From Acidobacteriota bacterium (GTDB lineage: Bacteria; Acidobacteriota; Terriglobia; Terriglobales; Acidobacteriaceae), in contig QIAU01000124.1 of the NCBI GenBank assembly GCA_003225055.1, positions 124,001 through 188,000 on the forward strand: 64,000 bases of DNA. Reading direction: 5' to 3'. Of the stretch, positions 8,641 through 17,212 are shown in pieces. The position numbers and the translations under genes were made by a program. The notes under the pieces were generated by a model. It made no database searches, was not told the origin of the DNA, and saw nothing but the letters and a program-made list of their open reading frames with translations. Position 1 is the stretch's first letter. The number at the start of each line of letters is the position of its first letter.

Positions 8641-8985
8641 TCGTTTAAATTCTTGGCTACGCCATCAATCACGCGTTGTCGCTCAGCGGCGTCGAGCTTG
8701 ATGTTTTCGAGAACGGCTCCTGGAGGAATCGCCCGCAAGTTAGAGCTCTCCACGACTCCTGATTGAGCATCCTTCACTTGTAAGCTTCCGATGCCAATCG
8801 TCGAACTTCCTTTCTCTTTGACGCGGAACTTGATCATGAGTCGTTCGCTGCTTTCGATCGCCAGCAAATCGAACCCGCCCGTCTGGCTGTGGAATCCCAT
8901 CATGCGCTCGACCGATTGCTCGGGCTCGAATGTCTTGATGTACGCTTCGACCTTTGCTCGATCACCGCTGTTATGTTAAAAGGCG
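8641..8985 (-). pseudogene. Remnant of a secreted hydrolase N-terminal domain (S41-peptidase-associated type)
   Basis: Minus-strand reading: NSGDRAKVEAYIKTFEPEQS, VERMMGFHSQTGGFDLLAIE, RLMIKFRVKEKGSS and KLDAAERQRVIDGVAKNLNE. This is the accessory N-terminal domain seen in acidobacterial S41-type peptidases and serine hydrolases, ending just where the S41 domain would begin (DGVxxxLNExYVFPE). A TAA precedes NSGD, and the catalytic part is cut off at the junction with the plus-strand phosphoesterase remnant near 8641. Family memory, not a search, supports the S41 link. Confidence 0.5.
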
Positions 8986-9495
8986 CCGAGCCATGCTCGA
9001 AGAGAAAACCGGCAATCAAGATGTCGTGAGAGTGTCATACAACATGGGTTTCTAGAGGCACTTAGCTCATGAGCGCAAAATTCTCATTTTCCACCTCCAG
9101 CAGGTGTCGCGATGTCCGCTGAAGTATCGTTGAGGTCATAACCGAGCGTTGCCAGGAGCGCGGTCGAACACCTTAGCTTTGTCGGAAGGGAGCAGACCCA
9201 TCAGAACACGATAAGCACCAAAAACGATGGTTTTGTTCCTGTTCGCCAGAGTGCGTGCTCGCTTCGGCTTCCGCAAGCCGTCCCCGAATTGCGTGCCTGC
9301 TGCGGTTTGTCCCAGGCAGCTCACGCATCGCAAATACAATTGTGTACAATCGCCAGCGCGTGATACTTCGCTATTGAACAGAGGAGATTTCGGTCGGATG
9401 GTCGGATAGTCGCTAGCCGGAAGTTGAAGCCATTGGGGTGCTCGCTTTCTCTCAGGGTCTTCGGGTTCCAAACCCAAATACGATCCGAACCCAAC
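8986..9495. other. Stretch without recognisable gene
   Basis: About 510 bp lie between the hydrolase remnant and the response-regulator stop codon. Short frames on both strands resemble nothing recognisable and lack ribosome-binding sites. An imperfect dyad ATTGTGTACAAT sits at about 9339-9350. It is best read as decayed sequence. Confidence 0.5.
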
Positions 9496-10149
9496 CTAGA
9501 ACTGGTTTTTGTATTGCTCCAAGGCGATACGAACCAGTTGAGTACGGGTGCGCACCCCCGTCTTGGAAAACAGTTGCTGCAGAGTGGCCTTGACGGAGGT
9601 CTCAGATACGCCCAGGCGCCCCGCTATTTCCTTGTTGCTGAGACCCTCGAACACAGAAGAAAGAACTTGTTTCTCGCGCTGCGTGAGTCGCTCGGCGGCA
9701 GGCGACAAACGCGGCTTCGTGTCGGCAGCAACAGCGCTCAGAAGCACCTCCTGGTCGAACCAGACTTTTCCGGCCATGACATGACGGATCCCCTCTGCCA
9801 GCATCGCGGCGGAACTATGTTTCATGAATATCCCAGCGATGCCCGCCCGGATCAGCTGCTGCGAGTCCGCCTCCTCGATTCCCGCCGTCACCACCAGGAC
9901 GTTGCCCGCAAACCCTTGCTTCTTAGCCAAGCGCATAAATTCTGTGCCATTCTGCTTCCCGAGGTCGAAGTCGAGCAGCACGATGTCGATCCGACGTTGG
10001 CGCAGAACCGCAAGAGCTTCGTGGATGGATCCACAATGCGTGACCTCAAAGCCGAGTTCGTTGTGGAGAAGCCGCGCGACGCTCTCGCGAAAGACAGCGT
10101 GGTCGTCCAGAACGAGGACGGAGATAGTCGCTGGTGAGGACTCAGCCAT
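9496..10149 (-). CDS. NarL/FixJ-type response regulator
   Basis: 217 residues. The receiver domain has the acidic pair D15-D16 (LVLDDHAVF), phosphoacceptor D60 in DIVLLDFDLG, a switch Thr in LVVTAG and the conserved Lys in IFMKHSS. The C-terminal LuxR-type helix-turn-helix is typical: LTQREKQVLSSVFEGLSNKE then IAGRLGVSETSVKATLQQLF. Its start overlaps the stop of the upstream histidine kinase by eight bases, so the pair is translationally coupled. The phased AAAGATAGG repeats upstream of the kinase are candidate binding sites. The signal and regulon are unknown; the adjacent LuxR-like genes and copper-protein operon are the nearest possible targets. Confidence 0.93.
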   Translation of the reverse strand: MAESSPATISVLVLDDHAVFRESVARLLHNELGFEVTHCGSIHEALAVLRQRRIDIVLLDFDLGKQNGTEFMRLAKKQGFAGNVLVVTAGIEEADSQQLIRAGIAGIFMKHSSAAMLAEGIRHVMAGKVWFDQEVLLSAVAADTKPRLSPAAERLTQREKQVLSSVFEGLSNKEIAGRLGVSETSVKATLQQLFSKTGVRTRTQLVRIALEQYKNQF

Positions 10150-11542
10150 TCACCGGTTCCTCGACTGCGCCTAACGCCGGCAGAACGAGAGCGAAGCAGC
10201 ACCCCGGGGACCGGGGCTCGTATATCAGGTCGCCGCCAAAACTTCTCATGATGGCACGAGAAACGTACAGGCCTAGACCCGATGAGCCGCCGGTTCCGCG
10301 CTGGAAGGGACGAAACAAATGTTCAGGAGAAGCAATGCCGATGCCGGTATCCTCAAAGCGGACGACTACATGTTTGTTCTCTGCCGAGGCAGTCACGTAC
10401 AGCCGCTTCGTCGGTGTGGACCGCATTGCGCGCTGACTGTTCTTGGCAAGATTCAGGAAGACTTGCACCAATCCATAACGGTCGGCCCAGACAACCGGTA
10501 ACCCTTCTTGAACTTTCCATTGAACCTCCATTGCGGCTTCATGGTAGGCGGTATCGATTAAAACCCGGATTTCGTCCAGCGTGGAGGTCAGTTCAACGGC
10601 AGCCGCATTCTGGACGGCGGACGACCCGCGCTCAAATACAGAGATCTTCTCTAGGCCTTGAATAAGCGTGCCGAGAGCATGGAAGTCTTCATTTTGTGCC
10701 AGTTCCTGGATTCGCGAAAGGTTTTTATGCACCACCAGGATCGCGCTGCACAGATTTCGGATCTCGTGGGCCATCGCGCCCATGAGAATGCGACTATTTT
10801 TTAGGAGGTGATCAAGGCTTAAGTCTTCGCGGTCGCGCAGATCCTCAGAAAGATCCACGACGATCGCTGCGAGCCGTGGACCGGAGATCGTGGTGTAGGT
10901 AGAAAACCATACGCCAGCCAAAAAATCCGGACCATTACTGCGGCGCGCCCTGCACTGCAGCGCTGTACGCAAGGCTCTGGAAACTTCGGTTTGAATCACA
11001 TTTTGCAACGCAGGCAGGTAGGAATTGATTGTTTGCCCTTGTAGCGGCGCGCCCTCAGGTGACAGCAATTGCTGCGCTGCTTCGTTCACGAGCAGGATCT
11101 TTCCAGCCAGGTCAATGGTCACAATGGCGGCCGGACTGCTCTCGATGAGGATGCGGAGTTGGTCTTCCGCATCCTGGCGCAACTTTACCTCTGCTGCCAA
11201 CTCTTCGACGTAGGTCAGAGCGATACGCCGGTTGCGGACCAGTTCTGATATGAACAATCCCGTTCCCATGAACCCGGCAGAACTAAACAGCAAGTGTACG
11301 AGAGTCTCGTTCTTGGGCAGATTGCTGAAGTCAAGAACCGCGCACAGCAAGGCAATGACTACGATCCTCCCCCGCGACAGGAACCCACCCACAATCATGA
11401 TGGGAAACAGGTACAGAAAGCCTAGCGAGATATAAGGCTCTGTCCACCAGTCGACTAAAGCAATGGCTGTGCCGAGGATTCCCGCTGCGACCAAGAGTTT
11501 GGTACGGTTGGTCGGGCTATAGATGGAAAAGGCATCCTTCAT
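10142..11542 (-). CDS. Membrane sensor histidine kinase with PAS domain
   Basis: 466 residues. About four membrane segments fill residues 15-100 (LLVAAGILGTAIALVDWW; LGFLYLFPIMIVGGFL; VVIALLCAVLDF; LLFSSAGFMGTGLFI). A PAS domain follows at about 130-230 (LIESSPAAIVTIDLAGKILL). The H-box is MAHEIRN with H259, then the N-box (VFLNLAKNSQRAM), the G1 box FEDTGIGIAS and G2 box GSSGLGLYVSRAIM. The partner regulator is encoded directly downstream with overlap. With no large periplasmic loop, it probably senses through the membrane or the PAS pocket. No haem- or metal-binding signature was obvious. Confidence 0.93.
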   Translation of the reverse strand: MKDAFSIYSPTNRTKLLVAAGILGTAIALVDWWTEPYISLGFLYLFPIMIVGGFLSRGRIVVIALLCAVLDFSNLPKNETLVHLLFSSAGFMGTGLFISELVRNRRIALTYVEELAAEVKLRQDAEDQLRILIESSPAAIVTIDLAGKILLVNEAAQQLLSPEGAPLQGQTINSYLPALQNVIQTEVSRALRTALQCRARRSNGPDFLAGVWFSTYTTISGPRLAAIVVDLSEDLRDREDLSLDHLLKNSRILMGAMAHEIRNLCSAILVVHKNLSRIQELAQNEDFHALGTLIQGLEKISVFERGSSAVQNAAAVELTSTLDEIRVLIDTAYHEAAMEVQWKVQEGLPVVWADRYGLVQVFLNLAKNSQRAMRSTPTKRLYVTASAENKHVVVRFEDTGIGIASPEHLFRPFQRGTGGSSGLGLYVSRAIMRSFGGDLIYEPRSPGCCFALVLPALGAVEEPVNG

Positions 11543-11607
11543 GGCCTGACTACAATAATATTGTGAAGAAACTATGGCAGAGGTAACTGTCTAGCCGACG
11601 GCCGCCA

Positions 11608-11657
11608 AAAGATAGGTTATGAACTCCGAAAGATAGGTCGCCAATTCGAAAGATAAC
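11608..11657. promoter_or_regulatory. Three phased direct repeats (AAAGATAGG type) in divergent promoter region
   Basis: AAAGATAGG at 11608-11616, AAAGATAGG at 11629-11637 and AAAGATAAC at 11649-11657 start 21 and 20 bases apart, that is two helical turns. The first two extend to AAAGATAGGT. They lie between the minus-strand kinase start (11542) and the plus-strand LuxR-like gene (11772). Such phasing is typical of sites bound cooperatively on one DNA face. A short dyad ACAATAATATTGT at 11552-11564 lies next to the kinase start. The binding protein is not known; the adjacent response regulator is the first candidate. Confidence 0.55.
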
Positions 11658-11771
11658 GTTCCATTTCTACATAGCCATTCTGCACAATTGCCGCCACGAT
11701 TCTGCCCCGAACAGCCAGAGCGTATCACAGACTGGCTCCTCCCCGCACAGAGAATTAGGCTCGTTACCCAT

Positions 11772-12467
11772 ATGGCCACTCCAGGTGTCACGACGAGATC
11801 GAGAATTATTAACCTACTGATGACCGGTTTCGATGCTCTTGATCTGCTCAACATCGGATTCATCGTGACTAACCTAGCGGGCCGCGTGCTGCTGGCAAAT
11901 ACTACGGCGGAGAAAATTCTCGAAGCTCAGGACGGCCTCAGATTGACATCCGAGGGTACACTTTCCACCTCGCCCGGGTGCAATTCGCCTTCTATGGAAT
12001 CCATACTGAAGGGAAAGCCAGGCGTGAAACAGGCTGTCATTGCCCTGTCCCGGCCTTCCGGCAAAAGACCGCTGACGTTACTGGTGCGTTCGGCGGAAGT
12101 GGCGCCGTCAGATTACCCGGAGCCGGCCAGGATTCTGGTGTTTGTTCTGGATCCGGAGAGTCCAACAGCTCGCGAGCCGGAATTGCGGCAGCTTTACGGA
12201 CTTACTTCCGCCGAGACCCGGCTGGCCAATCTCCTGATGGAAGGCAAGACACTTGAAGAATGCTGTGACATGCTGGGCATCCGCCGCTCGACGGCCAAAA
12301 TGCATCTTCGAAACGTGTTCACCAAGACGGATGTACAGCGGCAGGGCGAGTTGGTGGCCCTCTTGTTCAACAGCACGGGGACGGTTCGGGCGCGGAATGG
12401 GGACCAGAGGTCCGGTTGGAAACATTGGCCCTTCCGAGAAACGCCCGATGCTGAGAGTTCACCTTAA
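11772..12467 (+). CDS. PAS-like/LuxR-type HTH transcriptional regulator, paralogue 1
   Basis: 231 residues from the ATG at 11772 (a TTG-type start at 11688 would add 28 residues unlike the paralogue, so the later start is preferred). The N-terminal part is PAS-like (FDALDLLNIGFIVTNLAGRV, LLANTTAEKILEAQDGL), followed by a basic linker (RPSGKRPLTLLVRSAE) and a LuxR-type HTH (YGLTSAETRLANLLMEGK, CCDMLGIRRSTAKMHLRNVF). No receiver domain is present, so ligand or redox sensing by the PAS-like part is likely. A Cys-Cys pair in the HTH (EECCD) is shared with the next gene. The pair is divergent from the two-component genes and points toward the multicopper operon. Confidence 0.8.
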   Translation: MATPGVTTRSRIINLLMTGFDALDLLNIGFIVTNLAGRVLLANTTAEKILEAQDGLRLTSEGTLSTSPGCNSPSMESILKGKPGVKQAVIALSRPSGKRPLTLLVRSAEVAPSDYPEPARILVFVLDPESPTAREPELRQLYGLTSAETRLANLLMEGKTLEECCDMLGIRRSTAKMHLRNVFTKTDVQRQGELVALLFNSTGTVRARNGDQRSGWKHWPFRETPDAESSP

Positions 12468-12541
12468 CCATCTTGAAATTCTCCGACTGATTATTTCACG
12501 GGGAGCTAGCGGGTTGTTTTGACTTTTGAGAGGACCGGAGT

Positions 12542-13453
12542 ATGACATTTATACGTTCTATGGTGCCCGCTCACCAAAAATCTCATTGTCCTACCTGTGG
12601 AGCACGGGACTCGATGGGTGGCTGCGAAGATCCCAAGAAGTGCATTGAAGACCTGGAGAGAAGGGAAGACGTCTGCCTCAGCAAAATTAGGGACCTGGTA
12701 GACGACCACCCGGATAGTCACCCGTTTCACCTGATGATGGCCGGCTTCGACGCATTTGACCTGCTCAACCTGGGATTGGCCGTGACCGATGCCTCGGGAC
12801 GCTTGTTGTTGGCCAATCGGACCACCGAGCGCATTCTGGAAATGCGTGATGGTCTGCAACTAACCCCGCGTGGGGTACTCCAGGGATCAGTGCTCTCGTG
12901 CCCGGGCCTGATGGATGCCCTCGAGCAAGCGGCGAATGCCTCTCTGTCAGAAGAATCGAAAACCAATGATTTGGCATTGGCCGTTCAACGTCCTTCAGGC
13001 AGGAGGCCTTTGACCCTGTTCGTACGCTCGGCAGAGGGACTGTCGGAGGACGGCAGTCCGCCGACCACGGCCGCCTTGGTTTTCATCCTGGACCCCGAAC
13101 TGCCGGTCGAAGCCGACGCTGGCGAGCTTGGTCAGCTCTACGGGTTCACGGTTGCGGAGACTCGTCTTGCCAATCTACTGATGCAAGGCAAAAGCCTAGA
13201 GGATTGTTGCGCCGAGCTCGGTATTCGGCGTCCTACGGCTTGCAGCCATCTCCGGCAGCTGTTCAAGAAAACCCACGTGCAGCGCCAAAGCCAGCTCGTC
13301 TCTTTGCTCCTTAAGAGTATCGGACTGATGAGTAGGAAGGCTGCGGCTCGCAAGGCGCCTGCTGCGGCAGTGTTGCTTTCTAGCTCAAGAACTAAAGCCC
13401 AGAGGGACGCGCGATTTTCCCGGAGCCTTCATTCATCTGGACGTAGACAGTGA
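12542..13453 (+). CDS. PAS-like/LuxR-type HTH transcriptional regulator, paralogue 2, with Cys-rich N-terminus
   Basis: 303 residues, 74 bases after paralogue 1 and clearly duplicated from the same ancestor (FDAFDLLNLGLAVTDASGRL; RPSGRRPLTLFVRSAEG; FTVAETRLANLLMQGKSLED). It adds an N-terminal segment with C-x2-C, C and C (HCPTCGARDSMGGCEDPKKC), possibly a zinc knuckle or redox site; this is inference. The HTH (CCAELGIRRPTACSHLRQLF) keeps the paired Cys. The C-terminal tail is basic and low in complexity and its last codons lie inside a 53-bp repeat that recurs at 31151. GAGAGG about eight bases before ATG is the likely ribosome-binding site. Confidence 0.8.
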   Translation: MTFIRSMVPAHQKSHCPTCGARDSMGGCEDPKKCIEDLERREDVCLSKIRDLVDDHPDSHPFHLMMAGFDAFDLLNLGLAVTDASGRLLLANRTTERILEMRDGLQLTPRGVLQGSVLSCPGLMDALEQAANASLSEESKTNDLALAVQRPSGRRPLTLFVRSAEGLSEDGSPPTTAALVFILDPELPVEADAGELGQLYGFTVAETRLANLLMQGKSLEDCCAELGIRRPTACSHLRQLFKKTHVQRQSQLVSLLLKSIGLMSRKAAARKAPAAAVLLSSSRTKAQRDARFSRSLHSSGRRQ

Positions 13454-13475
13454 TCTTCGAACCCTCCTAAGCTGT
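13423..13475. repeat. Dispersed 53-bp repeat, copy 1
   Basis: Ungapped match to 31151-31203 with 46 of 53 positions identical by hand count. It begins GAGCCTTCATTCATCTGGA and covers the last ten codons and stop of the LuxR-like paralogue plus 22 downstream bases. The first 34 positions differ at only one base. No transposase or terminal inverted repeat flanks it. The reverse strand can be read as KITVYVQMNEGS, with only a Val/Ile change between copies, so it could be a fragment of a lost gene. Confidence 0.75.
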
Positions 13476-13788
13476 CGCCATGTTTTTGTAGGCCGGAACT
13501 CCTCCCCCCGGCTTGTGGATTCCCCCAAAAAAATCCCGTGAACGAACGTCTGTGGAGGGTGTTGATGTCCGTCATGCGCGGCCTTGTCCAACTCAGTCGG
13601 CCTCGTCATTTTGCGCATCCCCAACCAGCAGGCATTTGTTGTGAAGGGCCCCGGGTACTCGCTCGGGCTAAGGTGCCCAGCAGTAGTCCGATAAGAATTC
13701 AGCAATCTCGCGGCGACACCAGCTTGGGTTTGCCGCAATCAGCGTCGCGGTAGCAGCGACTGAGCAAGTCAGGAAGGAGGCTGCACAC
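13476..13788. other. Leader region of the multicopper operon
   Basis: About 310 bp with no gene that can be supported. It must hold the promoter for the multicopper operon, but no convincing -35/-10 pair stands out. A strong Shine-Dalgarno sequence AGGAAGGAGG at 13771-13780 sits eight bases before GTG 13789 and fixes that unusual start. Confidence 0.6.
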
Positions 13789-15585
13789 GTGAGAAAGCCT
13801 TACCGGGTTTTGTTGCCATTAACTCTAATTTGCCTTGCGACAGCAATCGCAGGTGCTCAGGCCACCGGCGTGGGCGGAGTCGGCATCGGGCCGACAGGCC
13901 CGGGCGGCAATGGGACGACCGCTCAAGGGGGCGGTTCGTTCAGGGTGCAGTGCCCAACCACTACACCCTTACACCCCACGGCTATTTCCAATTCCGCTCC
14001 CGGCACTCCCTTGACCGAAGCCGCAGAACCTGCCTACACGGGGCCGGCGGTTACACCAGAGACGGTGGGCGGGCAATCGTTGAGCTACACGCTCAACGGC
14101 GGCACCGTGAAGTGCCAGGAGATTTCGGGTGGGGACGGTTATTCCACCATGGCGGATGGGAACCAAATCTTCATGTTTTCGTTCGGTCCTCTCTCCGGCA
14201 TGGACTTAATCAAGAATGGTCAGGCTGGGACTCTGTTCGCCGCAGACTTTAACAATTACTACAACGAGCCTAATCAGCCGGCCGTTGCTGCGGCCCCGAA
14301 TGACACTCCAGATCCGACCTATGACCCAAAGCGCGCCAACAGCCTGAACGGCGGCATAGCCGATCCTGGCACCATCATGGAAATCGGGGTGCTGAACGGA
14401 AACATTCCGGCGCCCTTGATGGCGTTCGACGAGGACGACGAATTTTTCCTGACTTTGAGCAACGTGGGCATGATCATGCGGCCGGACCTGTTCGAGGAGC
14501 ACACGGTCCACTTCCACGGCTATCCCAACGCATCCTCTTATTACGATGGTGTGCCGGATGCGACCTGGGCGATCAATATCGGCGGCAGCGCCACTTACTA
14601 CTATGTGGCGCCTGATGCCGGCACCTACTTCTGGCACTGCCACATAACGCCGCCCGAACACCTGCAGATGGGCATGGTCGGCCAGCTCTATGTGCGACCG
14701 CGGCAGAACCGCGAGCCGGCGGGTACGAATCTCTACAATGCCGTTGCAGGCAGCGCCACCAGCGGAACGTTCGGTTCGTTACCGGGGCCCGGTATGCAAA
14801 GCGATCTGCGGACGGCCTGCCCAGGTACCGGGACGACTCCCGCGGCGGGATACACCTACGGTGCGAGTGGCTCCATCGATATTCTCTGTTCCGCCCCTAT
14901 CCCCCTTGCCGATACAGGGGCTGTGCAGGTAGCGGGTGCCAAGTATGCCTATGACGACGGCGACGGCAGCACGCGCTACGACATAGACGTCCCTATTCAG
15001 ATTCACGGCTTCGATCCCAACTTCCACTTTGTCGGCATGACGTTCAACCCGGAAGGATTCGCCGACATGAAGGACAAGTACTTCCTGCTGAATGGCCGCA
15101 GCTATCCCGACACGATCAGCGCTCCGTCCACCAATCCGGGGTATGCGGGTCTCACTCCGAATGCCCCAGCCCAGGACCCGACATCAAATGCCATCGGGAC
15201 GGAGGACTCCGACGGACTGACGCGCTATTCGCAACCGCTGCCGACCCTGATCACCCTGCATTCCAGCCCAGCCAATGGTCCATCGAGGGCTCTGCTGCGC
15301 ATTGCTGATCTCGATGTTACCGAGTATCAGACCCTCGCGTCATTGGGAATCCCCATGACGGTAGTTGGGTTCAATGCCAAGCTGCTGCGTGACCAGGCGG
15401 GAAATAACCTCTTCATCAAGACCAACTCCATCACGCTGGGCGGCGGTGAGTCGCTGGATGCGATTCTTGATGCTACGGGCGTTCCCCCAGGCACGTACTT
15501 CCTCTACACCCCGAATCTTGATCACTTGTCGAACGACGCCGAGAACTTCGGCGGTTTGATGACCGAAGTTGTGGTTGTGAACTAA
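13789..15585 (+). CDS. Secreted multicopper oxidase-like protein, subunit 1 (HxHG + HCH motifs)
   Basis: 598 residues from a GTG with a strong ribosome-binding site. A signal peptide (VLLPLTLICLATAIAGAQ) precedes a Gly-rich segment. The cupredoxin core carries TVHFHGYPNA (H241, H243) and YFWHCHITPPEHLQMGM (H283, C284, H285, H291, M296): a complete type-1 copper set with one HxHG and one HCH motif. A second cupredoxin-like region follows (IQIHGFDPNFHFVGMTFNPE; FLLNGRSYPDT). Only two of the four HxH motifs needed for a trinuclear copper cluster are here; the other two are in the next gene. It probably works outside the cytoplasm as part of a copper oxidase; substrate (metal ions or phenolics) is unknown. 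Confidence 0.85.
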   Translation: MRKPYRVLLPLTLICLATAIAGAQATGVGGVGIGPTGPGGNGTTAQGGGSFRVQCPTTTPLHPTAISNSAPGTPLTEAAEPAYTGPAVTPETVGGQSLSYTLNGGTVKCQEISGGDGYSTMADGNQIFMFSFGPLSGMDLIKNGQAGTLFAADFNNYYNEPNQPAVAAAPNDTPDPTYDPKRANSLNGGIADPGTIMEIGVLNGNIPAPLMAFDEDDEFFLTLSNVGMIMRPDLFEEHTVHFHGYPNASSYYDGVPDATWAINIGGSATYYYVAPDAGTYFWHCHITPPEHLQMGMVGQLYVRPRQNREPAGTNLYNAVAGSATSGTFGSLPGPGMQSDLRTACPGTGTTPAAGYTYGASGSIDILCSAPIPLADTGAVQVAGAKYAYDDGDGSTRYDIDVPIQIHGFDPNFHFVGMTFNPEGFADMKDKYFLLNGRSYPDTISAPSTNPGYAGLTPNAPAQDPTSNAIGTEDSDGLTRYSQPLPTLITLHSSPANGPSRALLRIADLDVTEYQTLASLGIPMTVVGFNAKLLRDQAGNNLFIKTNSITLGGGESLDAILDATGVPPGTYFLYTPNLDHLSNDAENFGGLMTEVVVVN

Positions 15586-15601
15586 GCAGGAGAGAGCAGC
15601 T

Positions 15602-17203
15602 ATGAGTGACGTGAATGAGAAAACGCGAAACGCGGCAACACTGACAGCGGTCGTGATGGTAGCGGTGGCGTTGCTGATCGGGGGAACGGCCCAAGCCGCG
15701 GTTCCCGGCATAACGGCCAGCGCGGGCGGAAGCTCCACGTTCAACCTGGTCGCCTCTCAGGGTTACATCTCGCAGCCGGATGGCGCCCTCATCTACTCCT
15801 GGGGCTACGGGTGCGCCACTAACAGTGCCACCTTTAAACCCTACACCACCGGCGCCTTTTGTCCCAGCATGCAGATTCCCGGGCCCACTCTGGTGGTGAC
15901 CCAGGGCGTGCCATTTACAGTGACCTTGACTAACAACCTTCCCAAGGGAGCGGGCAATACCTCGATCGTCTTCCAGGGCGCAACAGTCACTTCAACGGGA
16001 ACGGCGGGACTGCTGGCGGCGGAGGCTGCACCCGCGGGAAGCGTGACCTATAACGTCACCTTTGCGAACGCGGGTACTCACGCTTACTACAGCGGTACGC
16101 AGCCTGACCTTCAGATTGAGATGGGCCTTTATGGTGCCGTCGTGGTTTTACCCTCGACGATTCCCGCCGGGGCCAATTGCTCAACCGGCATACCCATTGC
16201 GCAACAACTGGGTGGTGGATCTACCGACTTTCGGCTCGCCGCCGCCGCCTATAACCACCCGGAGGCCTGCTACGACCGCGAATACCTCACCCAGTGGATG
16301 GAGTTGGATGCGCACATCCACAAGCAGGCAGAAAACCAGGTACAGGCCATCGCAAACTGTCCGGCCGCCAGTGTCTGTCCCACCGCACTCGATGTCAAGA
16401 CCGAGCCGTACCATCCGTCGTACTTCCTCATCAATGGGCGCTCCATGCCGGACAACATGGACCCGTCCTACGCACCCAACTACCCGAACCAGCCCTACAA
16501 CGCTAACCCCCACATGCACCCTGGAGACCTGGTCCTGGTCCGGGTCATCGGACAGGGACACTGGCAGCATCCTTTCCACGAGCACGGCAACCACGTGCGC
16601 ATCCTGGCGCGTGACGGCAACTTGATCCTGAGCCAGAACGATGCTGTCGTTCCTCCGAGGCTTGCCGGCCGCATGGAGTTTAATACCGACACCACTCCGG
16701 GCCAGGCGTTCGACGGAATCTTCTACTGGTCCGGAAAGGGCTTGGGCTGGGATATCTATGGGCACACAAACGCGTACGCGGTGGCTACTCAACCATGTGT
16801 CCCCGATGCCAATGGTTACTACACAAAGAATAGCGGAGCCACCGCCAGTTCACCGAACTACTACGAGTGGTGCGCCGACCATAACCACCCGCTGGAGGCC
16901 CATCCGGTGGGGCAGATCGGAAGTGGCGGCCCGGCGACGCAATTTGATCCCCTGGTTGCCACCAATGGTCTGTGGTACAACGGCACCCCTTACCTCGGGC
17001 CGGATGCCGTAGGGCGCAATCGCGGCCCGACACCTCTGCCCCCCAGTGCAAGCACCATGAACCCCTTTATCGAATCAGGCATCGCCTTCATGTGGCATTC
17101 CCACAATGAGCGCGAGATCACCACCAATGACATTTTCCCGGGCGGGATGCTGCAGATGATGCTGGTTGATCCGCCCACCTTTTGGATTGACGAAACGCTG
17201 TAA
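15602..17203 (+). CDS. Secreted multicopper oxidase-like protein, subunit 2 (HPxHxHG + HSH motifs)
   Basis: 533 residues, 16 bases after subunit 1, with AGGAGAGAG before the ATG. A hydrophobic signal (VVMVAVALLIGGTAQAAVPG) is followed by a type-3 cupredoxin domain (MQIPGPTLVVTQGVPFTVTL, TNNLP) whose copper motif is lost (THAYYSGTQPDLQIEMGLYG). The C-terminal half has QHPFHEHGNH (H323, H326, H328, H331) and FMWHSHNERE (H499, H501), the third and second HxH motifs of canonical multicopper oxidases. There is no HCH, so no type-1 site of its own. Together with the preceding protein the four HxH motifs are complete, which suggests a heteromeric enzyme. Processing and location are inferred from the signal peptides. 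Confidence 0.85.
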   Translation: MSDVNEKTRNAATLTAVVMVAVALLIGGTAQAAVPGITASAGGSSTFNLVASQGYISQPDGALIYSWGYGCATNSATFKPYTTGAFCPSMQIPGPTLVVTQGVPFTVTLTNNLPKGAGNTSIVFQGATVTSTGTAGLLAAEAAPAGSVTYNVTFANAGTHAYYSGTQPDLQIEMGLYGAVVVLPSTIPAGANCSTGIPIAQQLGGGSTDFRLAAAAYNHPEACYDREYLTQWMELDAHIHKQAENQVQAIANCPAASVCPTALDVKTEPYHPSYFLINGRSMPDNMDPSYAPNYPNQPYNANPHMHPGDLVLVRVIGQGHWQHPFHEHGNHVRILARDGNLILSQNDAVVPPRLAGRMEFNTDTTPGQAFDGIFYWSGKGLGWDIYGHTNAYAVATQPCVPDANGYYTKNSGATASSPNYYEWCADHNHPLEAHPVGQIGSGGPATQFDPLVATNGLWYNGTPYLGPDAVGRNRGPTPLPPSASTMNPFIESGIAFMWHSHNEREITTNDIFPGGMLQMMLVDPPTFWIDETL

Positions 17204-17212
17204 TGGAGAGCT

